55,936 nt of DNA from Thermoplasmata archaeon (GCA_021792045.1 JAJYVJ010000003.1:1-55936); one strand, 5' to 3'; positions 1 to 8,380 are shown, numbered from the stretch's first letter. Notes: generated from the letters alone by a model not told the origin. A program made the numbers and translations.

Positions 1-6
1 AGTTTC

Positions 7-125
7 GTGACGGCCATAACAGTGGGGTCACACCAGGTCTCATCCCGAACCCGACGGTAAAGCCCACTGCGTATCGTACATGTACTATGTTCCGCGAGGG
101 CATGGGAAATACGATTCGCTGTCAC
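7..125 (+). rRNA. rrf: 5S ribosomal RNA
   Basis: This is the 5S rRNA of the large ribosomal subunit. The ends pair as a terminal helix (GTGACGGC at 7-14 with GCTGTCAC at 118-125). The interior carries the conserved 5S loop sequence TCCCGAACCCG at about 43-53 and the late GGGCATGGGAAAT segment. No 16S, 23S or tRNA gene is in the window, so it stands alone as is usual in Thermoplasmata. The strand follows from the conserved loops. Both ends are set by helix pairing and could move by a few bases. Confidence 0.93.
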
Positions 126-387
126 ATATTCTTATCACAAATACGATAAAATTCTCTGCAAACATGAAAATTTACCTCCTGTTTTATATATTCAGATCAA
201 GAGCTAGGAATAGAATCAAGCTGGAAATAGAAACTTCTTGATTACCTCGACAAGGGATACAAATTTCTACCGATGATCGACAAAAATCGTCCAATCATTA
301 AACTACCCTGTAACCGTGTTTCCTGAGAAGACGATAACCACTCTATAGAACAAACTAACAAATAACACATAAAAGGACGCTTTTAAA
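126..387. other. AT-rich spacer after 5S rRNA
   Basis: There is no open reading frame of note and no tRNA. The stretch is AT-rich and ends where the convergent small gene at 388-711 stops. I see no clear structured RNA in it. Confidence 0.5.
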
Positions 388-711
388 TTATTTGCGAACT
401 ATTCGCACGTAATTGCTTGATCGCGTTACGTTTTTACGCATGGTGATGATTACCTTGTCACATTCTAGGCATACATATCCATATTCCTTAAGCTGTTGCT
501 TATTTTTTATAGTCTCACGTATGTATGTCCTCTTCATATACACTGGTGTAACTCCTTTGTACCACTTATCATTTCTATGGAGTTTTTTGTGCTCAGCAAA
601 ATCATTTCTGTCTTGAATGTAAGCTACGAAGGGATACCCACCATGATCACTAACATATTGATCTAACCTCTTCTTTGTGCAATTTTCACAAATGGGGGCT
701 TTTGTTCTCAT
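388..711 (-). CDS. small CxxC-containing hypothetical protein
   Basis: This 107-residue basic protein has two CxxC pairs, CENC near residue 8 and CLEC near residue 80. Together they could make one split zinc-binding site, so a nucleic-acid-binding zinc-ribbon protein is possible but not shown. It is monocistronic on the minus strand and AT-rich compared with the regulator upstream. The ATG at 709-711 is used. No family is recognised. The cysteine pairs are the only strong argument that it is coding. Confidence 0.5.
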   Translation of the reverse strand: MRTKAPICENCTKKRLDQYVSDHGGYPFVAYIQDRNDFAEHKKLHRNDKWYKGVTPVYMKRTYIRETIKNKQQLKEYGYVCLECDKVIITMRKNVTRSSNYVRIVRK

Positions 712-886
712 TTTTTAGTACACTATCTCATTCTTTTTAGTGTATTAAATTTTTCAATTTGAATTTAGAAACACCTTAAATTTGTTCTACCCCTGAAAGT
801 GTGCCTTATGCAATCATTAAGCTACACCGGCGATCTTTTCACTGATATTGACGGTTTGTTCCTGAAGCACTTGGAATAAAATCATC

Positions 887-2050
887 TCACACTATAAACG
901 CAAAGGGGGCACCCCAATCCCGCAGGAGGTCAAGCGTGGGTGATGGATTGTCCTCTGTTAGGCGAATGAGTAGCAAGATCCCCATCAGCTCCAATATATT
1001 GCCGCCTTTCGGGTTCCCGACACATTTCCATTCAAGGTAATTGACTGCCTTTTCCTGAAAGCTGTGCCCCTCTATCTTTTCGAGACTGGCAAAGAACCGG
1101 CAGTGTTCCTTGCGATATGCGTTCATAAGAGATTTGAAAGGCCCGTCCACGGATTCTCCTATTGCCTTAAGCAGTCTGTTTGCTTCCACCCGCTCCTTCT
1201 GGAACAGGATGATCTTGAGCATGGCCGGAAGGGTGCCCAGGACTATGAGAAGCGCGTTCCTCTCCCTGTTGCAGAGTTCTACGGTGAAATAATCACTGAC
1301 CAATCCTGTTTTCTCCATCTCAACAAGAACAGGGTCATCCTCAGGTTCTGAATTCAGACGCTTGCTGAAGAAGAGCGTCATGCCATCTCCCCTGGCGATC
1401 GCTCTCTCAAATTCACCCGCCTGGTCCCATGTGGACTGCAACGCATCATAATCAATGACTACGGCGATATGCTGTTTGCCATGTCGTCTCGGGTCACGAC
1501 TACTGAAACGGGTTGCGCCTTTAATGTATTTTCCGGCTCCGTTGTTTATGCACCAGTTCATCACATCCCTGTGTATGATGCCTTCTATTTCAGAGGCTCT
1601 CGCCACGAAGGGGTCCCTTGGCATGTTCATCCTGTCCAGCGGGTCCTCTGCCTGGCCATCAGCGTTCTCGTAGCCTGAATATATGCTCCCGGTCTGCACT
1701 ACGGGGTAGTGAGCGCCGGAACCCACAATAAGCCTCTCGTCGGCCGGTGAGGACACGAGTGACGGGTGCCATCTCTGGTAAGCTTCGGATATGTCCCTGA
1801 AGGCAGACACTTCAGCCTTGAATATCTCAAGGCCCCTGGTGGTGAGATCGTACCTGGTCTTCTGCCCTTCGCCGGTCCTGACAACGAGGACGTCTTCCTG
1901 GAGCTCCACAAGCACATTGCTCAGGGTTCTCCTGCTCATTCTCACGGCAGAAGCCAGATCGTTGAACCTGTGGTGCCCATCCCTGATTGCTCTAAGCACA
2001 TCATCTCTGTTTTCGAGACGGGTCTCCTTCTGAACGGCGTAGGATGCCAC
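887..2050 (-). CDS. winged-helix transcriptional regulator, divergent from replication operon
   Basis: The 387-residue protein starts with a winged helix-turn-helix at about residues 15-75: a helix-turn-helix (SAVRMSRRTLSNVLVELQED) followed by the wing (VRTGEGQKTRYDLTTRGLEIF). The remaining 300 residues match no family I know. They have a central charged segment and a hydrophobic stretch (ALLIVLGTLPAMLKIILF, about 265-282). It is transcribed away from the AbrB/replication operon across a 132-bp spacer with palindromes, a usual layout for a plasmid or prophage copy-control regulator. That role is inferred from position. GC content is higher than in the small gene before it. Confidence 0.75.
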   Translation of the reverse strand: MASYAVQKETRLENRDDVLRAIRDGHHRFNDLASAVRMSRRTLSNVLVELQEDVLVVRTGEGQKTRYDLTTRGLEIFKAEVSAFRDISEAYQRWHPSLVSSPADERLIVGSGAHYPVVQTGSIYSGYENADGQAEDPLDRMNMPRDPFVARASEIEGIIHRDVMNWCINNGAGKYIKGATRFSSRDPRRHGKQHIAVVIDYDALQSTWDQAGEFERAIARGDGMTLFFSKRLNSEPEDDPVLVEMEKTGLVSDYFTVELCNRERNALLIVLGTLPAMLKIILFQKERVEANRLLKAIGESVDGPFKSLMNAYRKEHCRFFASLEKIEGHSFQEKAVNYLEWKCVGNPKGGNILELMGILLLIRLTEDNPSPTLDLLRDWGAPFAFIV

Positions 2051-2182
2051 TGCATAGCATACTTAAGGTGCTTAAAAGGTTTACCATATGGTATACCATT
2101 AGCAATCACAACTTAGCATGCGCCAAACATGGTATACCGAGTTTACCCAAATTAGCATACGATGTTTGGTCATCTACCGATT
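2051..2182. promoter_or_regulatory. divergent promoter region with palindromic operator-like repeats
   Basis: The spacer between the regulator and the AbrB gene has two near-identical palindromes: ACCATATGGTATACCAT at 2083-2099 (two overlapping palindromes, ACCATATGGT and TGGTATACCA) and CATGGTATACC at 2128-2138. The heptamer TTAGCAT also occurs twice (2113 and 2152). Spacing of about 42 bp between the GGTATACC cores fits cooperative binding by a dimeric repressor. The likely binder is one of the flanking regulators, which is inference. Confidence 0.6.
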
Positions 2183-2371
2183 ATGCGAATCGAAAAACAA
2201 ATAATCAGGAAAAAAGTGGCGAAGTTTCCGCATTCCGTGGGTTTTGTAATTCCTAAGTTTTGGGCGGACCTTCATCAAATCCAGGCTGGCGACTCAATAA
2301 ACGTAGAGGTGCAATTGAATCGACTCATACTCACGATTCCCGACAATCCGAGTGAGGAGGTCCAGAAATGA
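2183..2371 (+). CDS. AbrB/MazE-like DNA-binding protein
   Basis: This is a short SpoVT/AbrB swapped-hairpin protein of about 62 residues. The hallmarks are IIRKKVAKFPHSVGFVIPKFWA followed by IQAGDSINVEVQLNRLILTI, where the conserved IP and GD positions of the fold are kept. The second in-frame ATG (2183) is preferred over 2162 because the extra seven residues are outside the domain and lie in the operator region. Its stop overlaps the next start (ATGA), so it heads a tightly packed operon with the 41-residue gene and the replication protein. It is probably a transcription or copy-number regulator. Confidence 0.8.
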   Translation: MRIEKQIIRKKVAKFPHSVGFVIPKFWADLHQIQAGDSINVEVQLNRLILTIPDNPSEEVQK

Positions 2372-2493
2372 CCGAACAGGAATTCAAATGGGGTGACCCC
2401 CGGCGGCTCCTTGCTCTCTGGAAGCAACTCACTGGCGAAGATCTCTTTTCAGAACCTAAACCGCCGGTGAAAAAGGAGGCCAAGCAAAAATGA
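2368..2493 (+). CDS. 41-residue operon protein
   Basis: This tiny gene overlaps the stop of the AbrB gene at 2368-2371 and the start of the replication gene at 2490-2493, both by ATGA. That coupling is the main argument that it is real. The product has an aromatic, charged N-terminal half (FKWGDPRRLLALWKQLTG) and a lysine- and proline-rich tail. The tail codons contain AAAAAGGAGGCC, which also supplies the ribosome-binding site for the next gene. The function is unknown. Confidence 0.6.
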   Translation: MTEQEFKWGDPRRLLALWKQLTGEDLFSEPKPPVKKEAKQK

Positions 2494-4379
2494 CAGAAAG
2501 AGAGAAAAATATTCCTAGCAAGAATAGTTCTCATAAAGATATTACCACTGGGAATTTAAACGTTTCTAAAAGCCCCGGGACTGCTCATGATATTGTCGAT
2601 GCAGATGGGCCACATAAAGGTACTGATTTTGTCAATGATGATGTACGGGGGATAAAGGAAAAACCTTCGACCTTCGAGCAAATTAAGGACTTTGTGACCG
2701 CTTATCCGCGGGTATGGGAAGACGATCAAAGGCTACACGCCCTGAAACACGCCGAGACATTACGGAACGCTGCTGAAGCTTATCTACAAATTAACAAAAG
2801 TAAAATTCCCACAAACTCGGAGATAGCAGAATTCCGGGAGCTGGTCAAATGGCAGTTAATGGCGGACCTGACCGAGAATATAGGGCAGACTAATACTCAG
2901 GGTTTTTTGCTGAAAAATGGAAAATTCCATAAAGTGAGTCAGACAGATGACGGTGAGATATATAAAAAGTTAATTTTTTCAGCGCCTTTGCAGATAACCG
3001 GAATAACGGACCGTGACGGTGACTATTTAATAAAATATTCATGGCTAGACACCGCAGATTCAAGGCCGGCTGATGAGTTCCTGACCTTTATAAATTCAAC
3101 ACTGAAATTGAGCGGCACAGCAAGACAGGCGTTCGCTGAATTTCTTTATGCGTTAATCGGGCAAGCCAAAGAAAAGGGCATGATAGTGGATGATCCGACC
3201 CCCATTTCAGTGAGCAGGGACGGTGTGATCGGTGTTAATTTTGACGTGCAGAATATGAACACATCAGCTATACTTAGTGCCATCAGGGGTTTTCATCCTC
3301 GTTCAACGAACCCGAGGGCGTTTCTTTCGGCACTTTCTTATGCGACCACTGCACCACTGCACTACCACATCAGGAAATACAGTCCTCCGCAGTTCCTTAC
3401 GCCTCTGCATGTATCGAATGGTATCACCGGGAGCGGCAAGACAACCACCTGTGCCATATTCGTGCTGAACGGATATGCACAAAGAAAACAGGAGGGGGTA
3501 TTGGGACTCGAGCAGGTTCGTACAGCGTTCACATTGGCCCACAATCTCGGTGATTCAACCTTGCCGGTGATCATTAATGACGTGAACACAGAATGGTTGG
3601 ATCGGCTTTCTGAACAACTCAAGAACATAAGTGAATCCAGTATAGCGAGTGATAGGGGCAGGCCGGATCAGACGATCAACCGGAGGGAGGTAAAAAGATC
3701 GATATTCATAACGATGAATCAGGAAATAGCCCTCGGAGACGACGCTGCAAGGGCGAGGCGTAACATACTAGAGTCCTATACCAAGGAAAACTTAGCGAAG
3801 CAGGACTTTCAGGCATACAACGCCTTCACGGATAGCTTGCCCGATGGCTTCATGTTTGGAATATTTAAGGAAATCTACCAGGGGAAGAACGTATTGGACG
3901 TCGTTAAGGAGGTGAGAAATATAACAAGTTCCAGTGGCTTCGTGAATTACGGAATAGGGAAAATTAACGAGTTGTGCGGGAAATATAACGTTGATCCGTT
4001 TCCATTGTATAACAGCGATCAGGTTGAAACAGCTGGAGGGCCTGCCGGAATGCTTTGTGAATGGTTTATAGATCAATGGAACAGACTGAACACCTTAGAC
4101 GCGAGCGGCAGGGTATATGCTCCTTACCCCGAAGTGTCGGCGACTGAGCTGCACATCAGGGAAGATAAGGGGATTCACACAATCTATTTCACTGGAGCAG
4201 CCTACAAGGCCGCCAAGAACAGGCTTGGATTTAAATTCAATTCCGCAACTGACCTATTGAACAATATCGTGAATGATCCGATAGTAAAAGTGGTATTTTC
4301 CCTCAAAAACCATAAGTTCCAGGGGACGTCACTCAAGGCATTTTGCCTGGAATATAAGGGAGGTGGTAGTGACGAGTAA
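2490..4379 (+). CDS. P-loop replication protein (SF3/AAA+-like helicase, predicted)
   Basis: At 629 residues this is the largest protein of the element and probably its replication initiator/helicase. Residues 1-60 are low-complexity. A Walker A motif (NGITGSGKTTTCAIF) lies at about residue 312. It is followed by a hydrophobic strand ending in acidic residues (LPVIINDVNTEW, a Walker-B-like element, about 366-377) and a sensor-like segment (RSIFITMNQEIALGDDAARARR, about 407-428), the order found in SF3 and AAA+ replicative helicases of archaeal plasmids. The iteron-like repeats begin inside its last codons and extend downstream, as in many plasmid rep genes. No primase signature was seen in the N-terminal half. 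The helicase role rests on the motif order. Confidence 0.75.
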   Translation: MTEREKNIPSKNSSHKDITTGNLNVSKSPGTAHDIVDADGPHKGTDFVNDDVRGIKEKPSTFEQIKDFVTAYPRVWEDDQRLHALKHAETLRNAAEAYLQINKSKIPTNSEIAEFRELVKWQLMADLTENIGQTNTQGFLLKNGKFHKVSQTDDGEIYKKLIFSAPLQITGITDRDGDYLIKYSWLDTADSRPADEFLTFINSTLKLSGTARQAFAEFLYALIGQAKEKGMIVDDPTPISVSRDGVIGVNFDVQNMNTSAILSAIRGFHPRSTNPRAFLSALSYATTAPLHYHIRKYSPPQFLTPLHVSNGITGSGKTTTCAIFVLNGYAQRKQEGVLGLEQVRTAFTLAHNLGDSTLPVIINDVNTEWLDRLSEQLKNISESSIASDRGRPDQTINRREVKRSIFITMNQEIALGDDAARARRNILESYTKENLAKQDFQAYNAFTDSLPDGFMFGIFKEIYQGKNVLDVVKEVRNITSSSGFVNYGIGKINELCGKYNVDPFPLYNSDQVETAGGPAGMLCEWFIDQWNRLNTLDASGRVYAPYPEVSATELHIREDKGIHTIYFTGAAYKAAKNRLGFKFNSATDLLNNIVNDPIVKVVFSLKNHKFQGTSLKAFCLEYKGGGSDE

Positions 4380-4660
4380 CCCTGATTTATACAAGTTCTG
4401 TAATGGATTATTATTGCGTAACTACCACCATTACCACCTCACTACCACTGGTAACTACCACCATGTTACCCTATCTATATCTATATTTTTTAAAAAGGTG
4501 GTAATTTTCATGCTCTTTATGATACACCATGTGACGCATGCATGGGGGGTGTATCGTGGGAAAAACTACCACCGCAGGTTTTCTTAGAAAACACCAAAGA
4601 AAATGGTGGTATTTTCACATGGGCAAAAACTACCACCGTCGGCGGTTTTTATTTCTTATT
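4364..4660. repeat. iteron-like ACTACCACC repeats, candidate replication origin
   Basis: The nonamer ACTACCACC or a one-base variant occurs in both orientations in the spacer after the replication gene. Forward copies are near 4421, 4431, 4441, 4454, 4565 and 4630. Reverse copies (GGTGGTA) are near 4365, 4498 and 4605. Two copies sit in a longer shared unit, AAAAACTACCACCG, at 4561 and 4626. Between them is an inverted repeat, GATACACC at 4521-4528 with GGTGTATC at 4548-4555. The last copy forms an imperfect hairpin (CTACCACCG/CGGCGG) followed by T-rich DNA. Iterons next to a rep gene are the classical arrangement of a theta-type origin; that this is one is inference. Confidence 0.65.
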
Positions 4661-4717
4661 TTTAATGCGGATAGCGGATTCTCTGAGTTTAAACGTGAAA
4701 AATGGAAGTGATCAGTA

Positions 4718-5134
4718 ATGGAAGTGGTAATTGGACAAAATGGGATGCCAAAACTGGAAGATGTGTCATACGAAGCCGTTCACGACTGGCTTTTAGGGAT
4801 ATTGGTCAATCCAGTGGAAGTTGCGGACATAATCAAATACAGTGGAAATCCTGATCTGATCTTGGGTTACGTCATGCAGGTCCTGAAATATGACCGTGGC
4901 TATTTCCTGAAACTTCCTAACGGAAAGTGGTTTAATTGCATCGGTGAACGCGTGTCCTTCGGAGTTATCCAGACATTCAAAGATTCTGAATGGCACAAGA
5001 AGGGGGGCATCATTCTCCTGAATCCGTATGGTGGAAAGGCTGACAAGTATCTTGAAAGGAAGCTGGTATTTGGGCCGGTGACAGGGCTGGAAGATGGAGA
5101 GTTTATGAAAATGTTATCTGTGGAGGAATCGTAA
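4718..5134 (+). CDS. hypothetical protein of the integrated element
   Basis: The 138-residue protein is unrecognised. It is mixed alpha/beta by appearance, with an aromatic middle (YFLKLPNGKWFNCIGERVSFGVIQTF). It starts at the ATG directly after the iteron-like region and opens a second gene row. Its stop overlaps the next start (TAATG), so it is co-translated with the three genes that follow. Confidence 0.65.
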   Translation: MEVVIGQNGMPKLEDVSYEAVHDWLLGILVNPVEVADIIKYSGNPDLILGYVMQVLKYDRGYFLKLPNGKWFNCIGERVSFGVIQTFKDSEWHKKGGIILLNPYGGKADKYLERKLVFGPVTGLEDGEFMKMLSVEES

Positions 5135-5394
5135 TGACCCAGCTCACCTTCGACAGCTTTCTCCAGGAAGCTGCAGATCCGGATGTGAAAAAAGTCACCG
5201 GGAAGCAGTACATCATGGTCCTCATACTGAAGGACTTCAGCGTTGCATGGACGGATAGGAACTGGTACCTGCATGAGCAGGACCTGGTTTACCTGGATCC
5301 AGGGTTGGCTTCACTGCTTGCTGAAAGGGGCATCGCAAGAAGGGCGGGTCATCAGGAGATGGCAACCAGGAATTTCCTTGAGGTGAGTGGATGA
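5134..5394 (+). CDS. small hypothetical protein of the integrated element
   Basis: This 86-residue protein is unrecognised. A strong ribosome-binding site (GGAGG at 5122-5126) precedes the ATG, which overlaps the upstream stop. Its own stop overlaps the next gene by ATGA. A hydrophobic strand (YIMVLILKDFSVAW) is near residue 27. Confidence 0.65.
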   Translation: MTQLTFDSFLQEAADPDVKKVTGKQYIMVLILKDFSVAWTDRNWYLHEQDLVYLDPGLASLLAERGIARRAGHQEMATRNFLEVSG

Positions 5395-5840
5395 ATTTCC
5401 GGGAATATACGGTTGAGAACATAGATCGCATAGTGATGATAAGGGAAGAGCTGAAAAAGAGGTTCGGGGTCATAGACCGGGACCTTGAACTCCTACTGGT
5501 AAAGGCAGCCGTCGAGCCCTGGGGCTTCGCCAAGAACAGGCAGCCGAAAGGTGAAGTCAACAGCTCATTGACAGGGAATTCTGGAACTCAGAAGCCCGGA
5601 TCCCCGGTTAGCGCCAGCGCAAATTCCAGCAATGGTGAGGGGAAGGATCACCAAAATGACCAGAAGCAGGGCACTCATCCCATCTCCTGGAAGCAGAAGG
5701 ATCTTATTCTAAACCATCTGGAGGGGCGGCTCGGCCCGGAGATAGCCAGAATGATCGCGAAGACCTGCAAGCCGCTAGACGGGTTGAGCAGTTCTGAAGC
5801 CTCGACCATTATCGATTTCATTCTCAGGGGTGGCAGGTGA
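5391..5840 (+). CDS. hypothetical protein with C-terminal helical domain typical of phage and plasmid proteins
   Basis: The 149-residue protein has three parts. There is a charged N-terminal helix (MIREELKKRFGVIDRDLELLLVKA), a low-complexity Ser/Asn/Gly linker at about residues 55-95, and a C-terminal domain (about 97-149) that begins ISWKQKDLILNHL and ends SSSEASTIIDFIL. The final pattern, short helices ending in an SEAS-x-IID-like helix, resembles C-terminal modules of phage recombination or replication accessory proteins. That similarity is from memory and weak. It overlaps both neighbours. Confidence 0.65.
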   Translation: MNFREYTVENIDRIVMIREELKKRFGVIDRDLELLLVKAAVEPWGFAKNRQPKGEVNSSLTGNSGTQKPGSPVSASANSSNGEGKDHQNDQKQGTHPISWKQKDLILNHLEGRLGPEIARMIAKTCKPLDGLSSSEASTIIDFILRGGR

Positions 5841-6388
5841 TGGGGCGCGGTCTATCAGAATTGCAGATAAACATACTAAGATTGGCCTATCAGAAACGGC
5901 AGGAACACATGAGTCCGGAGGCAGTAGCAAAGCGCAGAGAGGAGCGCAAGAGCTTGATTTTTATGGCGGCTTACGCCGGAGTAGATGTCCGAAAGGAGAT
6001 CGGGGACGAACCATCGGACACCATTGATCTGTACTATGCTGAAATTTACAAAGAACTGTTCGGTTTTAGACCTATATACAAGTACGCTGACATGCAGGAG
6101 TCAGGAAAGCATTTTGATCCCAGTTCAATCGGAAATTATAACAGTGTTATGGCAAGCGTGTCCCGCTCGGTTAAACGCTTATGGAAACGTGATCTCATTG
6201 TATGGATACCTGCGACACGGACAGACCACTATGCGTTTTTGTTATTGACAGATAAAGGGATCGAATATCTCAAGGCTATCGGTTATGCCAGTGGCGAAGT
6301 GAACAATGGCATAACCGATAGGAAAGAAAACAGTCCACCATTTTTCAAGGACGGCATGGGAACTGCCTTAAGCTCCGGGAAGGAATGA
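5840..6388 (+). CDS. winged-helix DNA-binding protein
   Basis: The 182-residue protein starts at the ATG of TGATG overlapping the upstream stop. The N-terminus (LSELQINILRLAYQKRQEHM) and the region at about 100-150 (SVMASVSRSVKRLWKRDLIVWIPATR, then LLLTDKGIEYLK) read as a winged helix with a recognition helix and a wing. It is probably a regulator of the element. It is the last intact gene of this row; everything to 7015 is decayed. Confidence 0.65.
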   Translation: MGRGLSELQINILRLAYQKRQEHMSPEAVAKRREERKSLIFMAAYAGVDVRKEIGDEPSDTIDLYYAEIYKELFGFRPIYKYADMQESGKHFDPSSIGNYNSVMASVSRSVKRLWKRDLIVWIPATRTDHYAFLLLTDKGIEYLKAIGYASGEVNNGITDRKENSPPFFKDGMGTALSSGKE

Positions 6389-6393
6389 AAGAA

Positions 6394-6501
6394 TGAGCAT
6401 GAAAGAACCGGCAGTCAGAGGAAGTTTGCAAGCCTTGTTCCTGAGGGCATAAAGGCAAGGCTGAGGGCGCTAAAGCAGAGGATAGCGGAGATACTCAGGA
6501 A
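6394..6501 (+). pseudogene. short decayed reading frame before the LSm-like pseudogene
   Basis: The C-terminal peptide FASLVPEGIKARLRALKQRIAEILRK reads without stops to TGA at 6503-6505, overlapping the next ATG as ATGA. It has no intact start in its frame: an ATG at 6394 is in another frame and runs into a stop, so at least one frameshift is needed. The helical, basic tail and the overlap with the next frame suggest it was once an operon gene. Confidence 0.4.
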
Positions 6502-6764
6502 ATGATAGCGGCAGAAAAGAAGGACAACAGGAATGTGAATGAGCATGCGAAAAAGGCACCGAGATATGACACCGGCAAGGAGACCATAGACAACTTCGGC
6601 AAGGCACAGATCGGCAAGTCGGTAACAATAACGCTGAGGTCGGGCAGGGTCTAGTCCGGCATACTGAGGGGGGATACGGCCAGTATGACATCGCCCTGGA
6701 ACTCCCCAACAGGAAGGTGCTGATCGTGATGAAGCATGCAATCGACCTGGTGAGTGTCCTATAA
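6502..6764 (+). pseudogene. decayed LSm/Hfq-like (Sm-fold) protein
   Basis: From the ATG at 6502 the frame gives a 40-residue basic N-terminus. It continues into an Sm1-like segment (GKSVTITLRSGRV), an in-frame TAG at 6650-6652, then SGILRG. A one-base deletion in the G run near 6668-6673 moves the rest to another frame: GYGQYDIALEL, then NRKVLIVMKHAIDLVSVL and TAA. The last piece matches the Sm2 pattern of Hfq/LSm proteins (a hydrophobic strand followed by KHAI). Two lesions, one stop and one frameshift, make it non-functional unless recoded. It probably was an RNA-binding protein of the mobile element. Confidence 0.6.
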
Positions 6765-7015
6765 CCTTTGAACTCGGACATCTTGGTCTATCCAAGGTTA
6801 ATGGGCTTGATGAATATTCTAGAAATTTAGGGTACAAATGTTTCCTGCTTTCTGTAAATGCAAGACTAAATATGAGAAACAATTTCAAGCATGGAGAATG
6901 ATTTCTATTCGAGGAGAATAACCTTTGCTTATTGAAAACACGAAGGAGCTGAAGCAGAGTTATGATAGAAAAGAGGAATGAGTACACATCTTATGCTCAC
7001 CATTTTTTGGTTTTC
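6765..7015. other. decayed spacer at element boundary
   Basis: The plus strand reads FELGHLGLSKVNGLDEYSRN and continues to GYKCFLLSVNARLNMRNNFKHGE and a stop, without a start codon. It looks like the tail of a lost gene. I do not recognise the family. It lies between the plasmid-like element and the catabolic operon, so it may mark the junction. Confidence 0.35.
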
Positions 7016-7651
7016 CTAGATCATAAATTTTACAGATAATTCCTCAATTAATTCATCACTACTCATAACATCAGCGAACTGACGATCCATATCAAATAAG
7101 CTAATTTCGTGCGAAACTCTGATTCGATCAAAAACTCCATCGGAAACTAAAATGGTTCTAAAATTAAAAGATGAGGCGTCAAAAACAGTTGCTCTTACGC
7201 AGTTGCTGGTGGCTCCACCCATAATAATAACCGTGTCTACTCCAAGATTTATGAGAAAGCTCAACAAGGGAGTCCCAAAAAAAGCACTGGGCTTCAGTTT
7301 TTCAATAATTATGTCCCCATCTCTTGGTTTTATGGAATCCGAAATCTCAGCACCTTTAGTGTTCCGTAAGCACCAGTTTTCAGTGTTCATGAATTGCCGC
7401 TTCAGTCCGTAAGCACCCATATCTCTTTCCGATGAAATTGTGAATTTTGTGTAAATAATTGGAAAGCCCAATTTTCTCGTATATCCTAAAACTCTTGATA
7501 TTATATTAACTGCCTTTCTGCCGTATTCTCCACAACTGGAAGGGAATTCTTTATCATGGCCCTCAATTCCTAACATATAATTTTGAGTATCTATTACTAT
7601 TACGGCTGGTTTGTTGCCAATTCCAATTTTCTTACCGAACCCGTATTTCAA
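7016..7651 (-). CDS. isochorismatase-family cysteine hydrolase
   Basis: This 211-residue protein belongs to the isochorismatase-like amidohydrolases. The catalytic triad is visible: Asp in VIVIDTQN (about residue 21), Lys in IEKLKPSAF (about 118) and the nucleophile Cys in GGATSNCVRAT (about 151). Relatives hydrolyse N-carbamoylsarcosine, maleamate, nicotinamide or isochorismate. In this operon an amide hydrolase feeding an organic acid to the CoA-transferase is plausible but unproven. No ATG lies between the upstream in-frame stop and the conserved region, so a TTG at 7651 is taken as start. It is the last gene of the minus-strand operon that begins at 12272. Confidence 0.85.
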   Translation of the reverse strand: MKYGFGKKIGIGNKPAVIVIDTQNYMLGIEGHDKEFPSSCGEYGRKAVNIISRVLGYTRKLGFPIIYTKFTISSERDMGAYGLKRQFMNTENWCLRNTKGAEISDSIKPRDGDIIIEKLKPSAFFGTPLLSFLINLGVDTVIIMGGATSNCVRATVFDASSFNFRTILVSDGVFDRIRVSHEISLFDMDRQFADVMSSDELIEELSVKFMI

Positions 7652-7713
7652 GATAGAATCTACCTCTTCAATCTTTATTTCAATTCTTGGGACATACGTT
7701 TATATCACTCCTT

Positions 7714-8379
7714 TCAGTTAGATTTATTTTTGCGTCCTAAAGTAAAGTTTTCTATGTCGTACTGGGCTTCTGCTATGTGAACAGCCATGAGAGATCCAGC
7801 GGCATCAGGATCATTATGTTCCAATGCCTTCAATATTGAAATATGGTTTAGAATGGATTTGGTTCTCCTCTCTGGCATTAATTTAAAAGTATCCCGTGGA
7901 AAATGCTTCCAAAGGGTCCTGATTATCTCAATTAGAAATTTGTTGCCGCTCATATTGTAGATTTTCATGTGAAATTCCTCATTAGCTTTTTGGTAAAGTT
8001 CATTATCATCGGATTCGTCAGCTCGTTTCATCACTTTAACCAGATCCTCCAAAATGTCCCTGTCTCTTGAGGAAAACCTATCGCATGCGACTCTGGTTGC
8101 ATATCCTTCTATAACCCTCCTCACGCTATAGATATCCCGCACATCTTTGTCGCTCACATCTGAAACCATCACACCTAGATATGGTATCTTTACAAGGTAA
8201 CCTTCGATACTGAGCTGGAGGATGGCCTCCCTGAGTGGGGTTATTCCGACCTCTAATTCTTTGGAAAGGGACCTTTGCGAAATGATCTTGTTTGGCTCTA
8301 TCTCGCCATTTTGTATCATTTTCTTAAGCTTAACTGCAACCTGTTCCGCAAGTGTCTTTTCTACGTACCGATCTTTCAT
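7714..8379 (-). CDS. GntR-family transcriptional regulator with FCD domain
   Basis: The 221-residue protein has an N-terminal GntR winged helix (LAEQVAVKLKKMIQNGEI, then ISQRSLSKELEVGITPLREAILQL) and a C-terminal all-helical FCD domain at about 80-215. The FCD metal-ligand pattern is present (D/N and H in ANEEFHMKIYN, later HISILKALEHNDPDAA and MAVHIAEAQ). FadR/FCD regulators sense small organic acids, so it likely controls this catabolic operon. The ATG at 8379 is one base after the CoA-transferase stop and is preferred over the TTG at 8388. Confidence 0.88.
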   Translation of the reverse strand: MKDRYVEKTLAEQVAVKLKKMIQNGEIEPNKIISQRSLSKELEVGITPLREAILQLSIEGYLVKIPYLGVMVSDVSDKDVRDIYSVRRVIEGYATRVACDRFSSRDRDILEDLVKVMKRADESDDNELYQKANEEFHMKIYNMSGNKFLIEIIRTLWKHFPRDTFKLMPERRTKSILNHISILKALEHNDPDAAGSLMAVHIAEAQYDIENFTLGRKNKSN

Positions 8380-8380
8380 A

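Noticed and set aside
4363..4587. 74-codon frame through the iteron-like region
   Set aside because: It is made of the ACTACCACC repeats themselves (HHYHLTTTGNYHH) and has no ribosome site; the repeats explain it.
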